Shown: positions 1-8,396, counted from the first letter of the stretch. The stretch is DNA of 25,231 bases from Chara braunii (GCA_003427395.1 BFEA01000003.1:6668210-6693440), one strand, 5' to 3'. Notes: generated by a model not told the origin, from the sequence alone. A program made the numbers and translations.

Positions 1-68
<68 letters not shown>

Positions 69-96
69 AGAGAGAGAGAGCGGAAGTACACACACA

Positions 97-132
<36 letters not shown>
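1..132. repeat. (AG)n then (CA)n microsatellites
   Basis: The window opens with an almost pure AG dinucleotide run (1-80, with two GGG interruptions at 62-68). A CA run follows from about 88 to 132. The repeat reaches the window edge, so its true length is unknown. Confidence 0.97.
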
Positions 133-133
<1 letters not shown>

Positions 134-671
134 CAGGAGGACACAACGACAGACAAGAGGAAGTACAACCAGGAACAAACAGGCAACAAGGAGGACATGG
201 AGAATGAAGAGGGTGAGTGACACTCAGTGTGTGATGGCAGACGGGCAAACTCCAAGCAGCATGGGGAGTGTCTGCACTGCAGCAGCTTTCTCCGCAGCGG
301 CAAGTCAACAACAATGTAGTGGCGGCGTCAACAAGAACGTATTTCAAATTCGAAATTTGTGGGGCTTCCCTGCTGCGGGGGCATTACAGAAAGATGGCTG
401 CCCCTCATGAGGGAACATGGCGCAGGGCCTGATGGAATGGGACCGCCAGTTCAGAGAGGGTGTCCCGGAAAGTTGCGCCCCTGACCGACAAGGGCCTGTA
501 GGAAAGATTTCTGGCCCCAGGGGCACAACAGGGTTAGTCGGCTGCCGGAGGGGCGTGGTGCAAAATAATGGGAAATACAGGGGCGCCAGACAAATTTACC
601 CAAAGAAAAAAGGAAAGGCATGTTTTCCCATTGTTTTCCTGTCGTTATTGTTTTTTTGGAAGAAGATTCCT
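133..671. other. No gene recognised
   Basis: Only short unsupported open frames are present on either strand. Purine-rich sequence follows the microsatellite, and a T-rich patch near 640-660 precedes the repeat that starts at 672. The phrase TTGGAAGAAG at about 656 recurs at 2858, so this may be the edge of a dispersed repeat. Confidence 0.5.
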
Positions 672-704
672 GGGGCTAGGACCCACCTGCGAAGTAGTAC
701 TACG
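672..704 (-). repeat. Inverted copy of the 1230-1262 repeat segment
   Basis: These 33 bases are the reverse complement, with two mismatches, of 1230-1262 and of its tandem partner at 1373-1405. The shared core reads GGTGGGTCCTAGCCC in the other orientation. This indicates a dispersed repeat present in both orientations within 700 bp. Confidence 0.8.
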
Positions 705-1133
705 TGTGTGGCACTCTTTTTGTGTTTTTCGCAGAATAAAATAATCATTTTAAAATGGCAAATTTAAAGTTGTTGAAAGGAAATGAAAAAGTGTTTCTCT
801 GACAAGGATGACCCGAAAGAAGCGTACGTAGTAGTGCAAAACGGTGATATGTTTTTCTTTTTGCGTCAAACCAATGAAACGGGGCATTCCTACTGAGCAG
901 CCTTTTAGGGGTGGAGGCGCCCTGTCAGAGGCACTCAATGCTTTTGATTTTCGCAATGTGAAAGTGTCATTTCTGGCTGTAAAAAAAAGGAAACCGAATT
1001 GGCAAAATCACCCCCCCCCCCCCACTTTGTAAACCATAAAAATGCAACTTCGCGCCCACTTTAATGCAGCAACGTAAAAGCGTATTAAAAAAATACAAAT
1101 CCTACCGTTGGAGGGGGGGGGAGAACGGCGACC
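705..1133. other. No gene; homopolymer tracts
   Basis: I see no coding signal. A run of 13 C lies at 1011-1023, A runs lie near 981-988 and 1084-1093, and a G run lies near 1113-1121. Frames that cross these tracts are short and have no recognisable motif. Confidence 0.5.
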
Positions 1134-1419
1134 ACCTCTCGTGGAAATCGCATGGGCTGTCTCTTCTGCATGTGTGCAACGGCAGCGATCACCCGAAAAT
1201 GCCACACGTGATTGAAACGGAGGTCGCGGCGTAGCACTACTTGGCAGGTGGGTCCTAGCCCCTGGCTATCTCTGTCGCCTCTCGTGGAAATCGCATGGGC
1301 CGTCTCTTCTGCATGTGTTCGACGGCAGCGATCACCCGAAAATGCCACACGTGATTGAAACGGAGGTCGCGACGTAGCACTACTTGGCAGGTGGGTCCTA
1401 GCCCGTGGCCGTCTCTGAT
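1134..1419. repeat. Tandem duplication, 144-bp period, two copies
   Basis: Two adjacent units start at 1134 and 1278 with CCTCTCGTGGAAATCGCATG and run to 1277 and about 1419. They differ at only a few positions (for example GGGCTGTC versus GGGCCGTC, and TGTGCAAC versus TGTTCGAC). Open frames through the repeat are duplicated as a consequence and are not evidence of a gene. Confidence 0.93.
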
Positions 1420-1615
1420 GTTACTTCCCCTGAGAGATGGGGAGCAATTGAGTGTGGGCCTGCAAGCCCTTGGGATCTCAGGGCTTCATTCCACTTTAGC
1501 GCTTTCCAGAATGTATCTGGCCTTACTTCTGGGCTGCGGTGGATGAATCTGAAGGCAATCATGTCCAGAGCTTGGTATGCCTTCTCCCCTTTGTCTTTCT
1601 TTCTTTTCTTTTCTT
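1420..1615 (+). repeat. Dispersed repeat, copy 1
   Basis: The segment around GATGGGGAGCAAT (1436), CTTTCCAGAATGTATCTG (1502) and GGGCTGCGGTGGA (1531), ending at CTTGGTATGCCTT plus a T/C-rich tail, is repeated in the same order at 2640-2850. The element type is unknown. No terminal repeats or target-site duplications were found. Confidence 0.75.
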
Positions 1616-1924
1616 TTCCTGTTTTCTTTTTTTAGCCCCCAAAGGGGGGGGCTGCACCCCACTCTGCCGCAGTGTAATACAGAGGCAACGCTGGAAGGGT
1701 CGAGCAAGCAAACTCACACATTTGACCCCTACGTGGCCCGAAAAAAATTAATTTAGAAATAACTCCGCAGGTGACTGACTGCTGCACAGTTCCAAATTCT
1801 CCGGCACTGCGGTTCTGGGCCGAGGGAGGGCAGTTAGAAACTGCAAAAACAGAATTTCAAAACTGTTACGGCTTTGTGCACTTCGAGCCGTTGGAAGTCT
1901 GGAAGTGGCAAAATCAGGTGGCCA

Positions 1925-1927
<3 letters not shown>

Positions 1928-1962
<35 letters not shown>
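1928..1962. repeat. poly(T) tract, 35 bases
   Basis: An uninterrupted run of T. It could be the poly(A) tail of a minus-strand retroposon, but I could not define a body or a TSD for one. Confidence 0.95.
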
Positions 1963-1964
<2 letters not shown>

Positions 1965-1981
1965 GCCTGCTTATCCCACAG

Positions 1982-2095
1982 CCGAGCTGTCTCGGCCACA
2001 CCCATGGCTTGGCCATGGCCGAGATGTGTTGGCCACGCCCATGGCTGGGCCACAGCCGAGATGTCTAGGCCATGCCTGAGATGCCTAGGCCACAC
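1982..2095. repeat. Degenerate GGCCACACCCATGG / GGCCGAGATGT minisatellite
   Basis: About four imperfect units alternate GCCGAGATGT-like and GGCCACRCCCATGG-like blocks. Both contain the palindrome CCATGG or GGCC, so the region is also rich in short inverted repeats. The unit length varies and no coding role is apparent. Confidence 0.75.
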
Positions 2096-2426
2096 CCCTG
2101 GGGAAATGAGCCAAAAACGGGAGGGCCTGCTACCGGTAACTGCTCCCAGGACAGGCCACGGGAAAAAGAGCGGTACCACTACCGCCACCTCCCGTTTTTG
2201 CCAATTTTATTGAACCGGTAGGGCGTGGAACACATGATTTACTCTTTTTTCTTGCAGTTTCTAACTGGTCTTGGCCCAAGCTTGCAGTGGTGGACTGTTA
2301 TTTCTGCACTTTCCCGCATATAGTGAAGTAATAAGGTCAGAGATTACTCGTCTGACACGGCAATGAGTTTACCACTTTCATCGGCGAACGAATTCTGAAC
2401 TCTGCCGGTCACAGATGCAGTTGTCT
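2096..2426. other. No gene recognised
   Basis: Unique-looking sequence between the minisatellite and the U2 pseudogene. No open frame with recognisable motifs and no RNA gene signature was seen on either strand. Confidence 0.45.
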
Positions 2427-2616
2427 CATTAATTTAATATTGTTGTGGCCCGATAGACAACGGATCAGATGAAATAGGAGCTAGCCCAGTAGGTAACGTA
2501 CCAACTTGGTATGCCGCAAATGCAGGGATCGAACCAAGTAGTCCTCAAAAAAAAGATATTAAACTGATCAGAACAGGTGCTTCACTTGATCTTAGCCATA
2601 AGTCCGAGAAAGGTAG
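2427..2616 (-). pseudogene. U2 snRNA pseudogene, split by an insertion
   Basis: Read on the minus strand, 2616-2554 closely matches the 5' part of U2 snRNA. It has a CTACCTTTCTCGG start (plant U2 begins ATACCTTTCTCGG), then GGCTAAGATCAAGTG, which precedes the branch-site recognition region, then ATCAGTTTAATATCT. After an 83-bp insertion the match resumes at 2470-2427 with ATCTGAT, a GGGCCACA part of stem II, and ATATTAAATTAAT just upstream of the Sm-site region. The rest of U2 (about 90 nt) is absent. The branch-site recognition region itself is altered: GTGAAGCACCTG is present where the conserved sequence reads GTGTAGTATCTG. It is therefore almost certainly non-functional. I found no convincing plant upstream element or TATA box at snRNA spacing. 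Confidence 0.85.
2471..2553 (+). mobile_element. tRNA-like retroposon with A tail, inserted in U2
   Basis: The 83-bp insertion contains TAGCCCAGTAGG (2481-2492), which fits the tRNA box A consensus at every position, and GGATCGAACC (2527-2536), which fits box B (GWTCRANNC). Order and spacing are those of a tRNA, and an A run follows (2547-2553). It is flanked by AGAT on both sides (2467-2470 and 2554-2557), a short TSD that precisely interrupts the U2 sequence. The acceptor and T stems pair poorly, so this is a tRNA-derived retroposon or minimal SINE and not a working tRNA. The parent tRNA could not be identified. Confidence 0.75.
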
Positions 2617-2631
2617 AATTCTTTTTCTTGG

Positions 2632-2850
2632 GGGGGAAGAAGATTCTCGGCTGTTCGTTATGCGACTGCCCGTGGGAAATGGGGAGCAATCAATGCCTGC
2701 CAGCCCTTTCGACTTCAGCCCTTCATTCTACTTTAGCACTTTCCAGAATGTATCTGACCTTACTTCCGGGCTGCGGTGGACGAATCTAAACTTCTAAAGG
2801 CAATCACATCCCAAGCTTGGTATGCCTTTTCCTGTTTGTTTTTCTTTTTT
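2632..2850 (+). repeat. Dispersed repeat, copy 2
   Basis: The same ordered blocks as 1420-1615: ATGGGGAGCAAT, CTTTCCAGAATGTATCTG, GGGCTGCGGTGGA, CTTGGTATGCC and a T/C-rich tail. By eye it is about 80% identical with small indels. It starts directly upstream of the U2 pseudogene 5' end (minus-strand sense). Confidence 0.75.
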
Positions 2851-2857
2851 CTTTTTT

Positions 2858-2960
2858 GGAAGAAGGTTCTTGGCTGTTTGTGATGTGACCCCCCATGGGC
2901 GATGGGGAGCAATCAGGTACCTGCCAGCCAGCTCTTTCAAGAATGTAGATGGCAGCACTT
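2858..2960 (+). repeat. Dispersed repeat, copy 3 (partial)
   Basis: Starts GGAAGAAGGTTCTTGGCTGT and contains GCGATGGGGAGCAATCAG and CCTGCCAGCC, as in copy 2, then diverges after a shortened AAGAATGTAGATG block. It lies in tandem behind copy 2, in the same orientation. Confidence 0.65.
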
Positions 2961-3312
2961 TCTGATGAGGCCTGGGTGGGTACACGAGTGAAAACAAGAA
3001 AATAACTGCCGAATTTCATTCCACCTGCTGGCTGCAGGTCCTTCAGAAGGGGGTACTGGTCGCAGCTAACAAATTTTGCCTACCGGTTCCTGCCCCCTCC
3101 AGGCTCGGCAAAGCTTGGCAGGCAGGCCATTCTCAGGCATGAGTGAAGTACTTGTGGTTTAATAGACCCCATTCTAAGGCATCCCACTGCAACGCCCGTC
3201 TTTGCCCGAATAGAAGGCACAGTCATTAAAGTAGCTGTACCTAGGCTGAATCTGTGCGCCGCGCGGGTCTAATATATGCATTTGCGTCAGAGGGGGCCTA
3301 AGAGCCCCTGGG
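2961..3312. other. No gene recognised
   Basis: No coding frame of note, no RNA signature and no clear repeat boundary. The stretch ends at the foldback that starts at 3313. Confidence 0.45.
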
Positions 3313-3387
3313 GTACTGGTGGTTTAAAGTGACTGTATTCATCTACTGCTACTTTAAATGAATACAGATACTTTAAACCGCCAGTAC
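3313..3387. repeat. Foldback (30-bp inverted repeat, 15-nt loop)
   Basis: The left arm, 3313-3342, begins GTACTGGTGGTTTAAAG. The right arm, 3358-3387, ends CTTTAAACCGCCAGTAC. They pair at 27 of 30 positions around a 15-nt loop. A second, partly competing pairing exists between ATCTACTG (3341-3348) and CAGTAGAT (3391-3398). It could be a small MITE remnant or a hairpin-RNA source; there is no evidence of transcription. Confidence 0.88.
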
Positions 3388-3399
3388 CTGCAGTAGATG

Positions 3400-3835
3400 A
3401 AAACAGCTAACACCGTTCTGGCTGCTACGGGGTTCCCCGTATGCCTACAATTGGGAGTAGTGGTAGGTAGGTAGTGTGAGGTGAAATTGAGAGAAGAGTA
3501 TAGCTTTTAAAATAATAATAATAATAAAAAAGTAGCTGTATTCTGGGCAACTCTCAAGCGGATTCTACTTGGGTCACAGAAAAAGAAAAAACAACTTGAA
3601 GAAAAAAAAACAAAAAATCAGCGCAATGTGACAGTTTCGGCGCAAAATTCGTCCAAAATAACACCCCTGGTTAACCACATGTGTGAAGACGGTAGTGCTT
3701 CAAATGAGCAATACCTGATGCTACCTCTACCATATACCTTATCCTCCCTCAGGAGCGAGAGTGTAAGGCAACAACACCCACAGAGAAGATTAATGAAATT
3801 CGCAGGTTATGAGACCCACTTTTCTTAGCCTAACC
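3400..3835. other. No gene; AAT microsatellite and A-rich patches
   Basis: An (AAT)n run lies at about 3511-3526, with A-rich stretches at 3580-3620. No supported coding region or RNA gene. Confidence 0.5.
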
Positions 3836-3995
3836 TTTTTTTTTTTTTTTCCGTAAAGTCCTTGTGCAAGGCCTCTGTCCCAGTGGTGGTAAGAGAACCA
3901 CCTGGATTTAGGCTTTGCCTGCTGGCTGCTCCATCTATTGGTGGGGGGCATATGTCGGGCTCTTGAAGATTTGAACCTGAGCCCTGACCCAAGCG
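3836..3995 (-). mobile_element. SINE-like retroposon, copy C
   Basis: On the minus strand the element ends in a 15-base A tail (T run at 3836-3850). Its body contains the GGTTCAAATC box-B-like motif inside a GGGCTC...GAGCCC hairpin (about 3958-3985). The signature CCCACCAATAGATGGAG follows, shared with 5115-5131 and, slightly diverged, with 4687-4704. No convincing TSD was found and the head is uncertain because the 212-bp tandem repeat abuts it. Confidence 0.6.
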
Positions 3996-3999
3996 TGAT

Positions 4000-4424
4000 G
4001 CAAAAGAACAAATTTTTATTTTAGTTTTGCAAGTTTGCTGCCAGTCAGATTCGGACCTGGTTGGAACATCCAAGTAAGCATACTGTTAGCTAGTCTTGGA
4101 CACCCAGGACCCTATATGACCAAGAAATCTCAAATTCACAGGTCATAGCATGCTACGACCTTGTAGGCCCAGGCAAAACTGACATAACAAATGTGATAAG
4201 CTAGGACTACAGCAAAGGAACAAATTTTTATTTTAGTTTTGCAAGTTTGCTGCCAGTCAGATTCGGACCTGGTTGGAACATCCAAGTAAGCATACTGTTA
4301 GCTAGTCTTGGACACCCAGGACCCTATATGACCAAGAAATCTCAAATTCACAGGTCATAGCATGGTACGACCTTGTAGGCCCAGGCAAAACTGACATAAC
4401 AAATGTGATAAGCTAGGACTACAG
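4000..4424. repeat. Tandem duplication, 212-bp period, two copies
   Basis: The units start at 4000 and 4212 (GCAAARGAACAAATTTTTAT). Apart from about two substitutions (for example CATGCTACGACC versus CATGGTACGACC), they are identical over the full 212 bp. This is either a very recent duplication or a collapsed or expanded assembly of a longer array. No coding content was recognised. Confidence 0.95.
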
Positions 4425-4569
4425 TAGAGCAGAACTTCTTTGGGTAACTGGAAATACGAGGAGAAAGCTCGATGAAACAACGGGACTGAAAGGCAAGGGG
4501 GTTGCTGCTCAAATAGGCATAGATAGGGCACCGCTCGGAAGTGTGGAAACAACGGATAAGGAAAGTTCA

Positions 4570-4726
4570 AGTAGCTCAAAATTTACTTAGCCAAAGCCGG
4601 GAAATGGCCCCGGTATCTCAAACTTTCAAAATTCTATGAAAATTTTGATATGGGACGCTGGGCCCGGTTCCCAGCATGTGCTGCTCCCCATGAATAGATT
4701 GGAGTTTTGTCCCCATTAAAAAAAAG
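4570..4726 (+). mobile_element. SINE-like retroposon, copy A
   Basis: A 157-bp insertion is flanked by the 10-bp direct repeat GGAAAGTTCA (4560-4569 and 4727-4736) and ends in a short A run (4718-4725). The 3' half carries a GCTGGG...CCCAGC hairpin (about 4656-4674) followed by CCCCATGAATAGATTGGAG. This is the arrangement also seen in copies B and C. No clear pol III box A or B was found in the head, so the promoter type is unresolved. It encodes no protein. Confidence 0.75.
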
Positions 4727-4736
4727 GGAAAGTTCA

Positions 4737-5070
4737 GCGAAGGGCGTACTAGGAGTTTGGGTAAACCCTAGGGCCTAGACCAATGGTGGCGAAAGAGCAG
4801 TGTCTAAGGTCTCAGCGATCAAGCAACACTCAGATGGTAAACAAGAATGGCACAGAAGAGGGGCATAACTCGGAGGTACAAGGAAGAAGGGGCAGATGAC
4901 ACAGCACCAGGAATAGACAGATGGCATTCAGCCCCCTGACTACGGGTGAAGAGGACTAGCTAGAATCTGCAAAGGTTCCAGACGCTGAAGTAGTCATACA
5001 GGTACTCGGTGGAAGCTTAAAGAAAAAGAGAGCCCGCTGTTATTACAACTGCATATCTGTTCACACAAAC
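4737..5070. other. No gene recognised
   Basis: Purine-rich unique sequence between two SINE-like insertions. No coding motifs and no repeats of note. Confidence 0.45.
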
Positions 5071-5077
5071 ATTCACA

Positions 5078-5163
5078 ATGTTCAGGGACGCTGGACCTGC
5101 TTTCCAGCAGGTGCTGTTCCCCACCAATAGATGGAGTGCTAAAAAAAAAAAAATTAAAAAAAA
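5078..5163 (+). mobile_element. SINE-like retroposon, copy B
   Basis: An 86-bp insertion is flanked by the 7-bp direct repeat ATTCACA (5071-5077 and 5164-5170) and ends in a long A-rich tail. It shares with copy A the string GGGACGCTGG, a GCTGGA...TCCAGC hairpin, GTGCTG and CCCCACCAATAGATGGAG. Its stem differs from copy A by a paired change (last pair A-T instead of G-C). It lacks the 5' half seen in copy A, which suggests 5' truncation or a shorter subfamily. Confidence 0.75.
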
Positions 5164-5170
5164 ATTCACA

Positions 5171-5695
5171 TTCATTTTCAGTTCTTGATTTTTGGTGGAG
5201 AGAATAGGAACAGCAGCACCAATCTTGACATCTGAAGGAGAGGGTTTGGGCACAGCCATAGCCGGTGTGTTCTAGGCCTTCTGGCTCTATACAGCGCAGT
5301 TTTGAGTGCCGCTCATTGCAGGCTGCTCAGTGCAGCTGGCCCACATGCGGACATCACCTTTTTTATTTTTGGTCAAGTGTGCTGGTGTGATTGTTCAATA
5401 CGAGCTTGGCATAAAGATTTTTGCCAATCGCCATCTTCAAGGTTTGTCTTCATTTCAGTTTGTTTGAGTGCATGGGAAAAGGTTGAAGTTTGACAAATTC
5501 CTGACACGGGTATCAGAGATGGCAACAATGTGGACGTTGGCCAAGTGATTGGGTGCTCCAAGCTGCCACATCGGCATCTTTGATGCGTCTGCCGTCTGCC
5601 AATGCCACTTCAACAATTATCTTCCACTAGGGGTCATCTACCTAATATGTCATGTTGTGCCTTATTTAGCATGAGTTATCGCAAGGATAACAACC
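5171..5695. other. No gene recognised; possible upstream part of the Gag remnant
   Basis: No frame with recognisable protein motifs. This region lies immediately upstream of the plus-strand Gag remnant and could contain its leader, but no LTR end or primer-binding site is visible. Confidence 0.4.
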
Positions 5696-6400
5696 ATGGC
5701 AAAGAAGAAGAGAACAGTGCATTTGAATCAGAGAAAGCTAGTTGGGAAAAAGAGGGAGAGGGCTTTCATATCCACACGCTCGCAGGGAGAAAGTGAGTCC
5801 ACGGACATCAGCGTTTGTCCACCCCCGGAAAGGACAAGAGGGCTGCAAAGAAAAAAAACATGTGTGGCAACAAGTGCAAAGGACACGCTTGCAGCGCTTG
5901 AGTAAAAAAGACCCCAATTAGAAGAGAGGGCGAGAAAGGAGGAGGACGAGAAAATGAAGAAGGAAGGCGTAGTAGACTCCAAGCAGTTTGCGGCAGAGCA
6001 CACTGCAAATGTGAGAGATAGATTGGCAGCCCTCTCCGCATTGCAATCTGCTCATGCAGATGAGCTGATGACATTGAAGAAGGAGATGACGTCCATCAAA
6101 AGCACGTTGGACCCTAATGTGGCAAGTTGCAAGGTCGGGCAAGTCCAACCACACCACCTTCTTCCCCCACGAAGACTGTAAAGGGGAAACTGAGGGGGAA
6201 TGGTGCCACCCAAATTTACAGGCGGACGGGATGAGGATGTAGATCCCTGGTTGTAAGCTTACTAGGGACACTGACAAAACTCATTTCGTGTTCTTCGCAA
6301 TGTTGGATGCAGCGAGAGAGTGGGCGGACAGCGAAGTGTTGCAGGCAAGTGGAGATATTGCTAAGCACGCCAAGTGTTCTTTTTTTTCCCCTTGAAAAGC
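5696..6400 (+). pseudogene. Ty3/gypsy-type Gag remnant
   Basis: A frame runs from 5696 to 6181 with one in-frame stop (5903-5905). It is basic at the N-terminus (KKKRT... KKRERAF) and then highly charged and probably coiled coil (ARKEEDEKMKK; LKKEMTSIKSTL). From about 6200 the Gag-like phrase PPKFTGGRDEDVDPWL appears, then a stop. After a frame change it continues as FVFFAMLDAAREWAD (about 6280-6330), the pattern of retrotransposon Gag (PKF-G-W-L... A-W). At least one stop and two frameshifts make it non-coding. No zinc knuckle or pol follows. A solo LTR of the opposite (plus) sense to elements 1 and 2 begins at 6654, so this is a truncated element. Confidence 0.6.
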
Positions 6401-6730
6401 TGGCAGGGGTGTTGACGACAGTGCCGGGTAACGATGTCCAATAGGAGGCTGGGCGCACCGTGTTCAGCACTCCATCTTGGATAGATGGACCCACCCACAG
6501 ACAGGGAACAGTCAAGGACAGGACACTCAACCTCGACCACACCACACTAGGGCAGGTATTAGTCCACTGCACTTCTTTATTGCTGGCAACTGGCTGCGCT
6601 GTACCCAGGCTCAAGTTCCAGGGGCCCAAGGTGACCTGTCGGGTGGCATGCACTGTTACATGCTGCGCCTGCAACAGGCTGCACGCCGTGCACGGGCCGT
6701 TTCCAGGCCCGTGACGTTTTCAGGCCAAAA

Positions 6731-6822
6731 GCCTGAAAACAAGGGCCTACAGGCCGTGTGTCATTTCAGCCTGAAAGCCTGAAAACAAGGGCCTACAGGC
6801 CCTGTGTCGTTTCAGGCTAAAC
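6731..6822 (+). repeat. 46-bp tandem duplication in LTR U3
   Basis: Two units start at 6731 and 6777 with GCCTGAAAACAAGGGCCTAC and differ at a few positions. Surrounding sequence carries more AGGCCT and CCTGAAA palindromic fragments. Such repeats in U3 are often enhancer-like; no function is shown here. Confidence 0.85.
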
Positions 6823-7028
6823 CAGGGCCTTTCACCAGCCCTGAGTGTTTTCAGCCTGAAACTGCGGGCCATTTTCGGGCCCTCATCAGTTCGACCTGCC
6901 CTGAAACTCAGGCAACAAACCAGGGTCTTAGCACAGGCCATTTCGGGCCTGTTTTCAAGACAACCCCTGGTTGAGCTTCAACGCCAGGGTCTGGCACGTC
7001 TCGGCATTAGCAAGAGCAGCCTCCTGGA

Positions 7029-7056
7029 CGGGCCAGCACTATATAGGACTGGCCCG
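7029..7056 (+). promoter_or_regulatory. LTR TATA box inside an inverted repeat
   Basis: CTATATAG (7039-7046) lies in the 12-nt loop between CGGGCCAG (7029-7036) and its exact complement CTGGCCCG (7049-7056). It sits about 385 bp into the LTR, where the U3/R boundary is plausible. The related LTR at 13355-13398 has the same arrangement with different arms. Confidence 0.65.
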
Positions 7057-7967
7057 CCCTGCAGGCAGGCAGGTAGTTCCTAGGTACTTCCCAGGCACGT
7101 CACGTGCAGTTCAGGAGGCAGGAGGTAGTCTTCAGGATTCGGCAGCAGCACTCTGAAGGAGCGCTGCAGGAGTAGTAGTAGCGTTAGCAGTAGTCTTCAG
7201 CGTTGGGCGCTAGTAGCGTTAGCTGTAGTCTTCAGCGCTGGGCGCCATAGCAGCTAGAGTAGTACTATAGAGAGAGAGATTGGGTGGAGGCCAGGACTTA
7301 CCTGCAGCGACATCGCTCCAGCTTCACCTTCGAGGTACCTGCAGCACAGCGCCACCTTCACAGGTTAGTACCTGGCATATGAGAGAGAGAGAGTTCTTCT
7401 TCTTTCTCTTCTCAGTCCACCATCTCCATCTCACCCTCTCTCTACCTGACTTCAGTGCATCAGCAGACTATGAGAGAGAGAGAGAGAGCTTGGTGACATT
7501 TGGATCCAGACTTGACATTGGACTTCAGACATTTTGACGAGGGATTATTTGGGACTTGTAACAAAGACTTGGTGTTGACGACTTTCCCATCTCCCCCCTC
7601 CTCTTCTTCGTCTGTGCATGATCTGGACCTGGCGCCTTCCTCCTGTGTATAGCGCCAGGCTCCCTTCACACTTCGTGATGAGAATGATGTCTGTTGGGTC
7701 TGCGTGGCAACATTGATTGGGCTAGTCATTGGTATTCTAGCATTCTGCTACGCTATCTTGCACTACGTGATAGAGGTCCGTTTCGGTCAGGTCAGGACTT
7801 GTATCTAAGTCTTCCCTGCGCTATAAAGCACCATGTTTGTATGTATCAGAATGTACATTACTTGTTGAGATTCTACTTGCACTGCATTGTCCATTCAGTC
7901 CTTTTTATCACATTGCCGATCCTCGGGTTTTATATGTACATCGCCCAACTGGGCATGTAACATGCAC

Positions 7968-8317
7968 TGTCGCCTATCGCCAAGGGGGGTGTCGTAGGCC
8001 TGCTGGGGGAGCAGCAAACCCTGGCCTCCCTTCCCTGTGATTCAACTGAGTCCACCCCTCCCCCGCCCCATTCCCCCATGAACCCGCATAACCCAAGGAG
8101 GGCGTACAAGTGGTCACGTTGGTCGGCACCCTCCGGCCTGAGAGCGCGTGCACTGGAACAGACTCAATGTAGCAGTCACAATGGCTAGATCCCACAGTTC
8201 GGGTCTGTCTAATACCTGACTTGTGTGGATAAGCACCGGCGCTTGTGCAGATCAGCACCTGGTGTGTCCCTGGCCTGCGTCGGTCGACGTCCATCGGCCG
8301 AGTGCGCACAGTTGAGA
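7968..8317. other. No gene recognised
   Basis: C-rich, unique-looking sequence downstream of the solo LTR. No supported frame or RNA. Confidence 0.45.
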
Positions 8318-8396
8318 GTTTGAGAATTTGAATTCACGGCCTCTAACCCCAATACGCATTTGACACCGGTCCGCTGCCCACTGAGCTATGACCCTG
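8318..8396 (-). mobile_element. tRNA-like fragment (SINE head or tRNA pseudogene)
   Basis: On the minus strand TAGCTCAGTGGG (8388-8377) is a perfect box A within a D-arm-like context. GAATTCAAATTC (8335-8324) is a weaker box B about 40 nt downstream. No regular cloverleaf forms and no A tail is evident nearby, so I call this a tRNA-derived remnant and not a tRNA gene. Confidence 0.45.

Larger units (their letters stand above)
6654..7962 (+). mobile_element. Solo LTR (1,309 bp) with 5-bp target-site duplication
   Basis: The unit begins TGTTACATGC (6654-6663) and ends GCATGTAACA (7953-7962), a perfect 10-bp terminal inverted repeat that includes the canonical TG...CA ends. TGCAC is duplicated on both sides (6649-6653 and 7963-7967), the 5-bp TSD expected for Ty3/gypsy integrase. 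Internal order: GGCC/CCTGAAA-rich U3, a TATA box at 7039-7046, then TTCAGCGCTGGGC, GGACTTACCTG, two AG microsatellites and a U5-like region. The same ordered blocks occur on the minus strand at 13038-13705, so the two LTRs are related. With no internal region next to it, this is best explained by LTR-LTR recombination. Confidence 0.9.

Noticed and set aside
1748-2188. 146-codon minus-strand frame
   Set aside because: It runs through the 35-T tract (poly-Lys) and the GGCC minisatellite, and has no coding support.
2617-2700. Plant snRNA promoter (upstream element and TATA box) upstream of the U2 copy
   Set aside because: Only a partial TTCCCAC match exists, and no TATA box lies at about -30; the region belongs to the dispersed repeat.
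3779-3794. ACAGAGAAGATTA, identical to the conserved core of U6 snRNA
   Set aside because: The match is confined to about 13 nt; neither the flanking U6 sequence nor a U6 promoter is present.
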